From NCBI RefSeq assembly GCF_002532045.1, contig NZ_NWTG01000001.1, positions 434,001-498,000 on the forward strand: a stretch of DNA of 64,000 nt. Direction: 5' to 3'. The first letter of the stretch is position 1; the number at the start of each line of letters is the position of its first letter. The notes under the pieces were generated by a model that ran no database searches, had not been told where the DNA came from, and saw only the letters and a program-made list of their open reading frames with translations. Made by a program: the position numbers and the translations under genes. Positions 9,330 through 16,535 of this stretch are shown one piece after another. This DNA is from Bradyrhizobium sp. C9. GTDB taxonomy: Bacteria; Pseudomonadota; Alphaproteobacteria; Rhizobiales; Xanthobacteraceae.

Positions 9330-10573
9330 GCGGAATGGCGCTGCGGCTGCGTCACCTGATCCTGCTGCTGCCGCTGTTCGGCGCCGGCGGTGCGGCCGCC
9401 GGTCCGGATAATTATGTCGACATCGCGCGCGGCAAGGCGCTAACCATCGCGGGTGACTGCGTCGCCTGCCACACCGCCCCGCGCGGACAGCCGTTCGCCG
9501 GCGGGCTCGCGCTGCAGACGCCGTTCGGCGAGATCATGGCGCCGAACATCACGGCCGACAACACCACCGGCATCGGAAGCTGGTCGGCCGATGATTTCGC
9601 GCGCGCGATGCAGGAGGGCCGGCGTCCCGACGGCAGTCATCTCTACCCGGCGTTCCCGTATCCCTACTACACCAAGGTCGAGCGCGGCGATCTCGACGCG
9701 ATCTACGCCTATCTGCGGACGTTGCAGCCGGTCGAGAACCGGGTCGATCGCGACACCCTGCCGTTTCCGTTCAACGTTCGCCTCTTGATGAAGGGCTGGA
9801 ATGCGCTGTTCTTCACATCAGGCGCATTCAAGCCGGATCCGGCGCGCTCGGCCGAGTTCAACCGCGGTGCCTATCTGGCCGAAGGTCTCGGCCATTGCGG
9901 CGCCTGCCACACGCCGTTCAACGCGTTCGGCGCCAGCCGCAACGACAAATATCTGGAGGGCAACCAGATCGACAATTGGACCGCGCCGAACATCACCGAT
10001 GATCCGCGGGTCGGTCTCGGCAAATGGTCGGTCGAAGACATCGTGCAATACCTGAAGACCGGCCAGAACGGCTTCAGCCTCGCCAGCGGGCCGATGAAGG
10101 ATGTGGTCGAGAATTCGACCTCCAAGATGCCGACATCGGATTTGAAGGCGATCGCCGTGTACCTCAAGCAGCGCGGCGCGGCGAGCGCGCCGACATCGAC
10201 GCCGCTGGCGGCCGCCAATCCGCGCATGCAGGCGGGGGAAGCGATCTATGTCGACACCTGCGCGGCCTGCCATGTACGAAACGGTGAGGGCGTCGCGCAT
10301 CTGTTTCCGAAGCTCGCCGGCAGTGCGGTTGCGATCCAACAGGATCCCGCAACGCTGATCCGGATCATCATCGCTGGCGGCCGGGCAGCGGCGACCGACG
10401 GCTTCCCGACCTCGCCGGCAATGCCGTCGCTTGGCTATCGCCTGACCGACAGCCAGGTCGCCGCCGTCGTCACCTATGTCCGCAATTCCTGGGGCAACGC
10501 GGCCGCACCGGTGACGGAGGAGACCGTCAAGGCCCGGCGGGCGCGGATCACCGGTGCAGCGGCGGGGGACTGA
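9326..10573 (+). CDS. Triheme cytochrome c subunit of the flavoprotein dehydrogenase
   Basis: A 415-residue exported cytochrome c with three CxxCH heme sites: CVACH near residue 47, CGACH near 192 and CAACH near 313. A hydrophobic signal (LILLLPLFGAGGAAAG) covers residues about 11-26. Each heme domain has the usual distal Met region, for example MPSLGYRLTDSQVAAVVTYVR in the third. The layout equals the cytochrome subunits of gluconate, sorbitol and alcohol dehydrogenases. ATGA overlap with the flavoprotein gene argues for translational coupling. It should receive electrons from the FAD subunit in the periplasm. Confidence 0.9.
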   Translation: MSGMALRLRHLILLLPLFGAGGAAAGPDNYVDIARGKALTIAGDCVACHTAPRGQPFAGGLALQTPFGEIMAPNITADNTTGIGSWSADDFARAMQEGRRPDGSHLYPAFPYPYYTKVERGDLDAIYAYLRTLQPVENRVDRDTLPFPFNVRLLMKGWNALFFTSGAFKPDPARSAEFNRGAYLAEGLGHCGACHTPFNAFGASRNDKYLEGNQIDNWTAPNITDDPRVGLGKWSVEDIVQYLKTGQNGFSLASGPMKDVVENSTSKMPTSDLKAIAVYLKQRGAASAPTSTPLAAANPRMQAGEAIYVDTCAACHVRNGEGVAHLFPKLAGSAVAIQQDPATLIRIIIAGGRAAATDGFPTSPAMPSLGYRLTDSQVAAVVTYVRNSWGNAAAPVTEETVKARRARITGAAAGD

Positions 10574-10651
10574 CGCCGTCGCAGGCCCGGGCGTAACCAC
10601 TTGCGGCGGCGGGAGCCGGTCACCATCTGAGGGGACCAAAGGATTCTCGCC

Positions 10652-11674
10652 ATGCTGGATTTTACCTCAGATACCGCGGCTGACACGCCGTCAGCGGCGA
10701 CGGCCGATGCTGCCCGGCAAGATGACCGGGCGTTGCTGGACGCCTATTCCAATGCCGTGATCGACGTCACCGAGCGCGTCGGGCCCGCCGTGGTCCGGGT
10801 CGAGACCGGTCCGAAGGTGCGGAGCGCCCGCGAGCGCGGCGGGCTCGGCTCGGGCATCGTGATCTCGCCCGACGGCTTCGTGCTGACCAACAGCCATGTG
10901 GTCGGATCATCGAAGGAGATCCGTCTGCGCGACACCGAGGGCTTCGTCACCGATGCCCATGTGCTCGGCGTCGATCCCGACACCGACCTCGCGCTGTTGC
11001 GGGCCGATGGCGCGCGCGATCTGCCCTATGCCTCGCTCGGCAACTCCAAGTCCTTGCGGCGCGGCCAGCTCGTGGTTGCGATCGGTAATCCGCTCGGCTT
11101 CGAATCGACAGTCACCGCCGGCGTGGTGTCGGCGCTGGGCCGCTCGATCCGCTCGGTCAGCGGGCGCACCATCGAGGACGTGATCCAGACCGACGCCGCG
11201 CTCAATCCCGGCAATTCCGGCGGGCCGCTGGTGTCGTCGAGCGGCGAGGTGATCGGCATCAACACCGCGATCATCAACGGCGCGCAGGGCATCTGCTTTG
11301 CGGTCGCCAGCAACACCGCGCAGTTCGTGCTGTCGGAGATCATCCGCCACGGCTATGTCCGCCGCGCCTATATCGGCGTCGCCGGGCAAACCGCGCCGGT
11401 GCCGCGGCGGCATGCGGTGCTCGCCGGCGTCGAGAACAAGATGGGTGCGCTGTTGATGCAGATCGAGCCGGACAGCCCGGCCGCGCGCGCCAGCCTGTTG
11501 CCCGGCGACGTCGTGATCAGGCTCGACGGCGTCGAGATCCACGGTGTCGACGACCTGATCCGCGCGCTCGATCACAGCCGGATCGACCGGACCCTGTCGA
11601 TGGACGTGCTCCGCCTCGGCCGCGTGCGCGCGATCGACATCCACCCGATCGGGAGGAAGCCTGCGAAGCAGTGA
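10652..11674 (+). CDS. Trypsin-like serine protease with PDZ domain (HtrA/S1C family)
   Basis: A 340-residue HtrA-type protease. The catalytic triad is visible as His82 (TNSHVV), Asp112 (DPDTDLALL) and Ser189 (NPGNSGGPL). A single PDZ domain follows at about 245-335 (MGALLMQIEPDSPAARASLLPGDVVIRLDG). There is no signal peptide or membrane anchor; the N-terminus is polar and acidic, so a cytoplasmic or unconventional location is likely, unlike classical periplasmic DegP. It begins 78 bp after the cytochrome gene and is probably a separate unit. Expected role: protein quality control. Confidence 0.9.
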   Translation: MLDFTSDTAADTPSAATADAARQDDRALLDAYSNAVIDVTERVGPAVVRVETGPKVRSARERGGLGSGIVISPDGFVLTNSHVVGSSKEIRLRDTEGFVTDAHVLGVDPDTDLALLRADGARDLPYASLGNSKSLRRGQLVVAIGNPLGFESTVTAGVVSALGRSIRSVSGRTIEDVIQTDAALNPGNSGGPLVSSSGEVIGINTAIINGAQGICFAVASNTAQFVLSEIIRHGYVRRAYIGVAGQTAPVPRRHAVLAGVENKMGALLMQIEPDSPAARASLLPGDVVIRLDGVEIHGVDDLIRALDHSRIDRTLSMDVLRLGRVRAIDIHPIGRKPAKQ

Positions 11675-11704
11675 GGATTATCCTGTCCGCATGCGAGAGC
11701 TGCA

Positions 11705-11856
11705 CCCTCTCCCGTCATGTCCGCCGTAGCCGTGGCGAAGGCGGATGTGGGAGAGGGTCGCTTCGCGCAGCGAAGCGGGGTGAGGGGCCTCTATCCACGA
11801 TCTCATCTGTGGAGAGAACCCCTCACCCGACGCTTCGCGCCACCTTCTCCCACACC
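11705..11856. repeat. Intergenic inverted-repeat element (CCCTCTCCC/GTGAGGGG type), copy 1
   Basis: The region after the protease gene holds a compound palindromic element. It starts CCCTCTCCCGTC, has an inner hairpin TCGCTTCGCGCAGCGAAGCG, reads GGGGTGAGGGGCC, then the reverse-sense AACCCCTCACCC and CACCTTCTCCCAC. A related element of similar size is at 29397-29560. It is non-coding and lies 91 bp before the next small gene. Confidence 0.6.
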
Positions 11857-11947
11857 GACATCCCGCTAGAGCTTGATCCCTGTCAAAAATGCGCACGTCA
11901 GATGAGCTTAGAAGAGGCAAACTTCACAGAAGTTGCGGGAGGTCCCG

Positions 11948-12160
11948 ATGTCGCACTTCGTCATTTGCTTCATGAAAGATGTGCTCGGCGAGAACGGTCG
12001 GCAGGCCGAGATTTGCCAGAGGATCCTTGAGATCGACGCTCCGACCGAGGGTGAGGCCGAGGAGATCGCCAAGAAGCGATTCTGCGAAGCGGAAAGGCTT
12101 TGCGAATGGTCGCTGCATGCCGACCGCATTCAGGTCAAGTCTGCTGACTTTCCGTCGTAG
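11948..12160 (+). CDS. Small conserved hypothetical protein
   Basis: A 70-residue acidic, soluble protein (MSHFVICFMKDVLGENGRQ...). The start is fixed by a strong GGGAGG Shine-Dalgarno 5 bp before ATG 11948; an earlier in-frame TTG has no such site. Residues 33-48 (APTEGEAEEIAKKRFC) look like an alpha-helical segment. I recognise this as a type of short protein common in Bradyrhizobium genomes but know no function. It stands alone between repeat elements. Confidence 0.65.
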   Translation: MSHFVICFMKDVLGENGRQAEICQRILEIDAPTEGEAEEIAKKRFCEAERLCEWSLHADRIQVKSADFPS

Positions 12161-12320
12161 AGGGGGTCGCAGAGCTTCAGGACTTGCCGGGCTGTCCCCC
12201 AGCCACGCGGTTGTTGGTTTGGTCTGCTCTCTGGCGGGAGCACCGTAGTCATACGGCTGCGCTTCGGCGCGCCGCAGCGCTAACCTTGGAGCTCTTCCGC
12301 CACGGTGGTCGCCCACGCGC

Positions 12321-12530
12321 ATGCCTATGCACGACGTTGAACGATACCGGCAGAAAGCCGCCGAATGTGAAGACGAGGCGGCCAAGGCCACGTCCGCGAG
12401 CGCGAGGGAAGCTTGGCTGCAGGCTGCCGAGGAATGGAGGAAGCTCGCACAAGCGGCAGAGGAAAAGCCAGCCGGTGCTAAAGCCGTGTCCAACCCTGCG
12501 TCGCAAAGCACCAGTCACGATCCGTCATGA
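12321..12530 (+). CDS. Small helical hypothetical protein
   Basis: A 69-residue protein (MPMHDVERYRQKAAECEDEAAK...) made largely of Ala, Glu and Lys, predicted to be a helical hairpin. The pattern YRxxAxECxxxAxxA followed by WxxxAxxWxxLA is a small family I have seen repeatedly in rhizobia, of unknown role. The ribosome site is weak, and ATG 12327 is an equally possible start. No operon partner. Confidence 0.6.
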   Translation: MPMHDVERYRQKAAECEDEAAKATSASAREAWLQAAEEWRKLAQAAEEKPAGAKAVSNPASQSTSHDPS

Positions 12531-12545
12531 TCAGGAGGTAGCAAG

Positions 12546-12630
12546 TAGCCCGCATGAGCGAAGCGATATGCGGGATTGATCTTGCGCGTTGCATGTCGAC
12601 CCCGGATGTCGCTTCGCTCATCCGGGCTAC
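12546..12630. repeat. Inverted repeat 'AGCCCGxATGAGCGAAGCGA' element
   Basis: Two arms face each other: TAGCCCGCATGAGCGAAGCG at the left, and a right arm reading GTCGCTTCGCTCATCC then GGGCTAC. Each arm also contains its own short hairpin (CCCGCATGAG with ATGCGGG). This is a typical palindromic intergenic unit of Bradyrhizobium-like genomes. Non-coding; it follows the 69-residue gene and could end its transcript. Confidence 0.6.
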
Positions 12631-13095
12631 GCTTGCTGAGGCGATCATGGTTGCCGCGCGCACTCTAAAGCAGGAGAAGTCACGAAGTCAGGCTGCGCAT
12701 GGCGACTAGCATCAGCGCCGCACGCAGCTCGGCCGCTTTGCGCCACAGGTTCGGATTGCCCTGCCATGACGGCGGCTCCCCCTGGTTACGATGCCCCGGG
12801 TCCTGAAAGCTGCTGCCGATCCACCGCGACGAAGTCAATCGCAGAATGCGGGGTCGACATCTCGGCGCGGCGGGTTATCGTTCCTGCACTGGAGATCATC
12901 GAGCAAGCGAGGGCAATTACGACTACGCCTTCACGCGCCGCTCGGCGACTCGATCGCTCTCGTAGTTCACCGGCTGGACCCAACGACCTACGCAGGTTTC
13001 CCGAACGTAGTCGCCCGGGATAGCCCGCCCGGCAAAAGCCGGGCGGAAGGGAGCCACATTTCATGCCCGAGACATTGGCGTTCACCCGGCGGCCT
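12631..13095. other. Gene-poor stretch, no confident gene
   Basis: About 465 bp without a gene that can be supported. Short frames on both strands lack ribosome sites and codon bias. The one item of note is on the minus strand (12934 to 12786): a GTG followed by a hydrophobic, signal-peptide-like frame that is interrupted by an apparent one-base loss near the start. It is listed as a weak finding rather than a gene. Confidence 0.5.
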
Positions 13096-13449
13096 TCATT
13101 GGTTGTCGGGTTTGCCTGCGGGTTCTGACGGCTGATCTTCGTACCACCGCAGCGAGGCAGCCGCATAAGCCTCCATCCGCGGAGTCCATTTCAACGCGTT
13201 GCGTCGCGCCCAGTCCCACGCGGCGCGTTCACGCGCGATCTGTTCGGTGGATCGGTTGCGGCTCTTGATGTGGCCCAGCTCATGCATCGCGACCGCATAG
13301 GCAATCTCCGACGTAATGCACGGCGTGCGAATGAACTCCAGCTCACCGCTCAGCGCAAGCGCCTTTAATGGATTGTCGCACCATTGGACATCGACCTCTT
13401 CGTCGGCGCACAGCTTCAGGAAATGCCTCTTGAGATCGGTGATGACCAA
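13096..13449 (-). CDS. Small putative zinc metallopeptidase-like protein (HExxH)
   Basis: A 117-residue protein with AVAMHELGHIKSRN near residues 53-66, a clear HExxH zinc motif, followed by EQIARERAAWDWAR, whose Glu residues could supply the third ligand as in ImmA/IrrE-like peptidases. There is no signal peptide. The family cannot be named with certainty. It lies 45 bp downstream of a zinc-ribbon-like gene on the same strand, so the minus-strand genes 14006-13096 may form one transcript. ImmA-like proteins usually cleave a repressor in mobile elements, but no repressor is visible here. Confidence 0.6.
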   Translation of the reverse strand: MVITDLKRHFLKLCADEEVDVQWCDNPLKALALSGELEFIRTPCITSEIAYAVAMHELGHIKSRNRSTEQIARERAAWDWARRNALKWTPRMEAYAAASLRWYEDQPSEPAGKPDNQ

Positions 13450-13494
13450 ATTCGCCTTAACATTAAGTGGCGGATTGGCAGCACAACGCAGCGG

Positions 13495-13689
13495 TCACGC
13501 GACAAGTGTGCCCGAGATGTTCCAGTCGGATTCGCGAGCTTCTAGGGCAAACCGCAGGATCGCCCTGCAAGCCGGGCATTGATACGTGTTGCCGGTTGGC
13601 CCGGCGGCAATCAGTTCTCGTTCTATATCGCACGCCATGCACTTGGGCGGACCCAATTGTTGCAGCCGCTCCGGTAAGAAGATCAGCAT
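13495..13689 (-). CDS. Small zinc-ribbon-like protein
   Basis: A 64-residue protein (MLIFLPERLQQLGPPKC...) with two Cys pairs, CMAC at about residues 17-20 and CPAC at about 37-40, consistent with one zinc ribbon. The start chosen is ATG 13689, because the longer frame has a poor leader and ATG 13689 overlaps the end of the upstream gene (13683-14006) by 7 bp, suggesting translational coupling. Function unknown; it may bind nucleic acid or act as a structural zinc protein. Confidence 0.6.
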   Translation of the reverse strand: MLIFLPERLQQLGPPKCMACDIERELIAAGPTGNTYQCPACRAILRFALEARESDWNISGTLVA

Positions 13690-14006
13690 CGCGGTTCTCC
13701 AAAGGCTTGGTGAGGCGCGTCGGCACGTAGCCGCTCGCAACAGATTTGGAGTAATTTTTGGACCGCCTCTTGTGCCGCAAGAAGGGCATCCGCCTCGGCG
13801 CGAGCCGTCGGGTCGGCAAGACCATTTCGCAAACGTTTGATCTTGTTGAAATGAACCTGACCATCGTCTGTTCTGCTCTCGACAAACTTCAGTTGGTCCG
13901 GATGGTGGCTCAGCTTGTCGAGTTGAACGCGCAGCAGTCCGACATCGCTGTCCTCTAGGAGATCAAGAAAATGATCGATATTCGCGCGAGCTATGTACCT
14001 GTCCAT
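13683..14006 (-). CDS. Small protein with shared N-terminal 'NIxHFxxLL' module
   Basis: A 107-residue soluble protein. Residues 4-17 read YIARANIDHFLDLL, the same module, at the same residue positions, as in the genes at 15048 and 15912. This alignment supports ATG 14006 rather than GTG 14009. The rest is helical and charged with no recognised domain. It is the first of three minus-strand genes (with the zinc-ribbon and HExxH proteins). Function unknown. Confidence 0.6.
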   Translation of the reverse strand: MDRYIARANIDHFLDLLEDSDVGLLRVQLDKLSHHPDQLKFVESRTDDGQVHFNKIKRLRNGLADPTARAEADALLAAQEAVQKLLQICCERLRADAPHQAFGEPRC

Positions 14007-14524
14007 CACGCTATCTGACGCAACACAATTGCTAGTTCTGCGGAGAAACTAGCGAACCTCCTTGCTCGACTTCGTTGCGCTAGCGCAAGCAAAACTGAAA
14101 AATGCTGCAGGTGAGATCAGTTTGCAACTGCACAGCGGCCAAGCCATTGCTGAGACCAGAGAAGGAAGAGGCCGCCGGCGAGGCGGCCTCTTTCGGGCGA
14201 CTGCTAGTAAGGGGGTTATCCCAACAGCCGCCCTTGTTGCGCTCCAAATCCGGGTCCCGCCCCGCGCGGCAACCCATTCCGCAACTGAACGAACCCTAAT
14301 GGTCCCCTTCCACCTCATTCGTTGCGCTACATCAAATACCGTAGGACTACGGGACCGCATTTGGTCGATGTGAACACGATCGTCGAGCCGACTCGTCCGA
14401 AGGGCTGACACGCTACTCCATGACCGCGTGGTTCGAGCCGCCGTCTTAGATTGATCCAAGTCAGAACCTCCGCACGTGCTCGGCGGTAGCCTTTTTTGGT
14501 CATCGCGAGAACTGGAGGCGAACC
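14007..14524. other. Gene-poor stretch with a strong hairpin
   Basis: Apart from the hairpin at 14166-14194, this stretch shows no supportable gene. Frames on both strands are rich in Ser, Arg and Pro without ribosome sites. The hairpin could end a short, unrecognised RNA reading from about 14040. Confidence 0.45.
14166..14194. terminator. Strong hairpin, probable Rho-independent terminator
   Basis: A perfect stem pairs AAGAGGCCGCC with GGCGGCCTCTT around a 5-base loop (GGCGA), followed by TTC on the plus strand and TTCCTTCTC on the minus strand. It could work in both directions. No protein gene ends immediately before it on either strand, so it may belong to an unannotated small RNA. Confidence 0.55.
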
Positions 14525-14626
14525 ATGCAGTTTCCAACGATAGGTGATGTGTTTCTTGTGACGATGATCACGGCTGTGGTCATGCTGATCGAGATCGGGG
14601 TTTTCGTAAGTCTTGGGCTGGTCTGA
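14525..14626 (+). CDS. 33-residue single-pass membrane peptide
   Basis: A very short gene: ATG 14525 is preceded by a full GGAGG Shine-Dalgarno at 14514-14518, 6 bp upstream. The peptide starts MQFPTIGDVFLVTM and is hydrophobic from about residue 8 to the end (…LIEIGVFVSLGLV), with one Glu in the middle, so it looks like a single transmembrane helix. The stop is TGA at 14624. Size and shape fit regulatory membrane peptides or type I toxin-like peptides, but no partner is recognised. The 68-residue-scale frames around it on other strands look like shadows. Confidence 0.5.
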   Translation: MQFPTIGDVFLVTMITAVVMLIEIGVFVSLGLV

Positions 14627-14665
14627 GCCGTCGCGCGATAGATGGCCGGTTAGATCGATGTCGCG

Positions 14666-14863
14666 ATGAACATATGCACGGTCCACGGTGAAGTCGATTT
14701 TCGCTCGATCGATCCGGCTGCAAAAATAATCTCAACTGGCGTGGCGACTTTTGATTACGAGTTTGCCGTCCGTGGCGCGAACCTAAAGACAAGAACGGAA
14801 AACGGGCACGTTGTAAGCAGAAATCGCGAGCCTTTGTCGCAGGCGGGGGCAACTAGCCGATAA
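14666..14863 (+). CDS. Possible small hypothetical protein
   Basis: A 65-codon frame (MNICTVHGEVDFRSIDPAAK...) lies 39 bp after the membrane peptide gene on the same strand. Its amino-acid composition is protein-like, but codon use is less GC-biased than in confident genes and the ribosome site is poor. No known domain. It could be a chance frame. Confidence 0.3.
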   Translation: MNICTVHGEVDFRSIDPAAKIISTGVATFDYEFAVRGANLKTRTENGHVVSRNREPLSQAGATSR

Positions 14864-15047
14864 TCTCGGCCAAGTGGTGGACCCGGTAAGCACCGCTTCT
14901 CGCGCGGGACGCCGCGCGCCGATACCTGCGGTGCCTCGTTGCCCCCCCCAAAAGGAGGGTTCTCTTTCCAAAAAAGGAACTTGCGGCGGTCGTGAGCGGT
15001 ACTACAATTTTCTTTAACGGCAGGGATGAAGCTGGGCAAAGATTGCG

Positions 15048-15209
15048 ATGCCTGACTGGATTGCACGCGCGAACATCGAGCACTTCAAGAAGTTGCTCGA
15101 GACGGAGACGGACCCAGAAAGGCGCCGTGTCATAGAGCGCGAACTGGCCGAGGAAGAACGGAAGCTCGCAGCTCTACTCAAGAAACAGGATGTGAAAAAA
15201 GAGGGCTAA
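15048..15209 (+). CDS. 53-residue protein made of the 'NIxHFxxLL' module
   Basis: A short charged helical protein beginning MPDWIARANIEHFKKLL and continuing with a coiled-coil-like, Glu/Arg-rich tail ending in KKEG. Residues 4-17 align exactly with those of the proteins at 13683-14006 and 15912-16535. The ribosome site is weak, but the residue-by-residue match of the N-terminus supports translation from ATG 15048. It seems to be the bare module with a helical extension. Function unknown. Its 3' end overlaps the 3' end of a pseudogene on the other strand. Confidence 0.6.
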   Translation: MPDWIARANIEHFKKLLETETDPERRRVIERELAEEERKLAALLKKQDVKKEG

Positions 15210-15432
15210 AGCGGCCGCTCCAGTCACGCCAGTGGGTTGGGTACGCGTCGACAGGCTCCTTCGTCATTGATCTGACCCAACCACGCAGAACACGTCGGCA
15301 CGGAAAAATGAGCGCGTGCGTACCCTCCTAGTCAAGGACAGCAAGTTCAAGGTCCGGACCAAACGGTGCCGTCGCTATTGGTCGCCACTCCAACGCATCA
15401 AGTAAGTCCGCACGAGCGGTTTTGATCGTCAT
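15178..15432 (-). pseudogene. Small conserved protein gene with in-frame stop
   Basis: Reading from ATG 15432 (GGAG 6 bp upstream), the frame gives MTIKTARADLLDALEWRPIA… and reaches TAG at 15328-15330 after LELAVLD. The same frame then continues without interruption through EGTHALIFPCRRVL, PVDAYPTHWRDW and on to a TGA at 15178. The whole matches, from memory, a small rhizobial family with the pattern WRPIxTAPFxxDLELAVxDxxG, then HALVFPCR, and a PTHW ending. A single nonsense change in an otherwise intact frame is the simplest reading. A sequencing error or amber readthrough cannot be excluded. Confidence 0.6.
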
Positions 15433-15659
15433 CAATTGCTCCATCGGCGCGCGGTTACTCTCACGCCAACGCCGCAAAACAATTATGGTTCGATTTATAG
15501 CTGGGGCAACCCGATCAGAAAATTCGGCTCGTTTGCTTAGGGAATTTCCCGGAGCGAAACCGATTCGCCTGTGCCAGCTTCTTGCCTGCTCACCAGCCCG
15601 GCAAACCCTGTGTTCCCCGCACCGACGATCGCCGGACCTCGCCAAAGCGTCCTCATAGC

Positions 15660-15677
15660 CTACGTATACATACGTAG
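15660..15677. promoter_or_regulatory. Perfect inverted repeat upstream of 15713 gene
   Basis: CTACGTAT and ATACGTAG flank a 2-bp spacer, giving an 18-bp dyad, 35 bp before the ATG of the small zinc-ribbon-like gene at 15713. Its position suits an operator. It shares the GTATAC hexamer with the nicotinate operators but not their outer bases, so it is probably unrelated. Confidence 0.4.
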
Positions 15678-15712
15678 TTCCACGGGCCGTCAGCCCGTCA
15701 CATATTGATGGC

Positions 15713-15901
15713 ATGGCTCGCCCGATCATCTTCAAGTGTCCAAGTACCGGCATGAATGTCCAGCATTGGCTCGCCGCTCCGGCCGATACGTCGGATCGCA
15801 TGTACCAATCATTCGTCTGCGCAGCCTGCGCAAAACTGCATTTTCTCGATAGCTCGACTGGCAAGTTGCTGGGCGAAGCGACGAAACCGCTTTCTGGATA
15901 G
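15713..15901 (+). CDS. Small conserved cysteine-containing protein
   Basis: A 62-residue protein starting MARPIIFKCPSTGMNVQHWL. Cys9 and the pair CAAC at about residues 36-39 suggest a partial zinc ribbon; the family is common in Bradyrhizobium-type genomes, as I recall, and has no assigned role. The gene lies 10 bp before the PAS-domain gene on the same strand, so the two are probably co-transcribed. Confidence 0.65.
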   Translation: MARPIIFKCPSTGMNVQHWLAAPADTSDRMYQSFVCAACAKLHFLDSSTGKLLGEATKPLSG

Positions 15902-15911
15902 AGAGTTGAGC

Positions 15912-16535
15912 ATGCAGCGCTTTATCGAAGAGCAGAACATCGCCCACTTCGAGCGCCTGCTGTTTGAGCAGTCCTGCGAGAAATCGCATGCTATCATCCG
16001 CGAGCAGTTGTTGGTGTCGAAACGCAGGCTGGCAATCCTATTGGCTGGCTCGACAGGGGTGCAGTCGACTCCGCAAATCATGCGGGAGCGCGCATTCCCG
16101 CATCCCGTGCCAAAACTGACCAGCCGCTTTCAACGTGAGTTTGAAACGGCGGTTACGCCGCTGTTGCTGGTTGATCCTCGTCCGGGCCTGCACATCGTCG
16201 AGTCAAACCATGCGTATGCCGCAGCGACCATGATTGATCCCAGCAAGGTTGCCGGGGAGAAGATGTTTGACGTGTTTCCCGATAATCCCGACGATCCGCT
16301 GGCCGACGGAGTTGCGAACCTGTTTGCCTCCCTCCGCACTGTTGCCCAAACTGGTCAACCGCATGCTATGGCAATCCAACGCTACGACGTGCGAAGCCCG
16401 AACGGCGGGTTCGTCGAACGCTACTGGCAGCCTCTTAATAGCCCCGTGCTGAACGAAGCGGGCGATCTAGCTTTCATTCTGCATCGGGTCGTCGATGTCA
16501 CTGCGCTGCACGTGCATCGAGTATCCGAGAGCTAA
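15912..16535 (+). CDS. PAS-like sensor protein with 'NIxHFxxLL' N-terminal module
   Basis: A 207-residue protein. Residues 4-17 (FIEEQNIAHFERLL) match the module of two small neighbouring proteins. After a linker, residues about 75-200 form a PAS-like domain (LLLVDPRPGLHIVESNHAYAAAT, then RYDVRSPNG, ERYWQPLNSPVL and FILHRVVDVT), the type that usually precedes a histidine kinase in rhizobial sensor proteins. Here the protein ends right after the PAS domain, so no output domain is present. It may act as a stand-alone sensor or be a remnant. A hairpin terminator follows at 16629. Confidence 0.7.
   Translation: MQRFIEEQNIAHFERLLFEQSCEKSHAIIREQLLVSKRRLAILLAGSTGVQSTPQIMRERAFPHPVPKLTSRFQREFETAVTPLLLVDPRPGLHIVESNHAYAAATMIDPSKVAGEKMFDVFPDNPDDPLADGVANLFASLRTVAQTGQPHAMAIQRYDVRSPNGGFVERYWQPLNSPVLNEAGDLAFILHRVVDVTALHVHRVSES

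Noticed and set aside
11675..12640. Cluster of repeats as a possible CRISPR array
   Set aside because: The repeats are different from each other, palindromic and not evenly spaced; no cas gene is present.
14327..14503. 58-codon minus-strand frame starting MTKKGYRRARAEV
   Set aside because: No ribosome site, overlaps nothing conserved, and no recognisable family; left out for lack of support.
15328..15864. 178-codon minus-strand frame taken as one gene
   Set aside because: Only the last 34 codons look like a real protein, and that homology continues beyond the stop; it is better read as a pseudogene starting at 15432.
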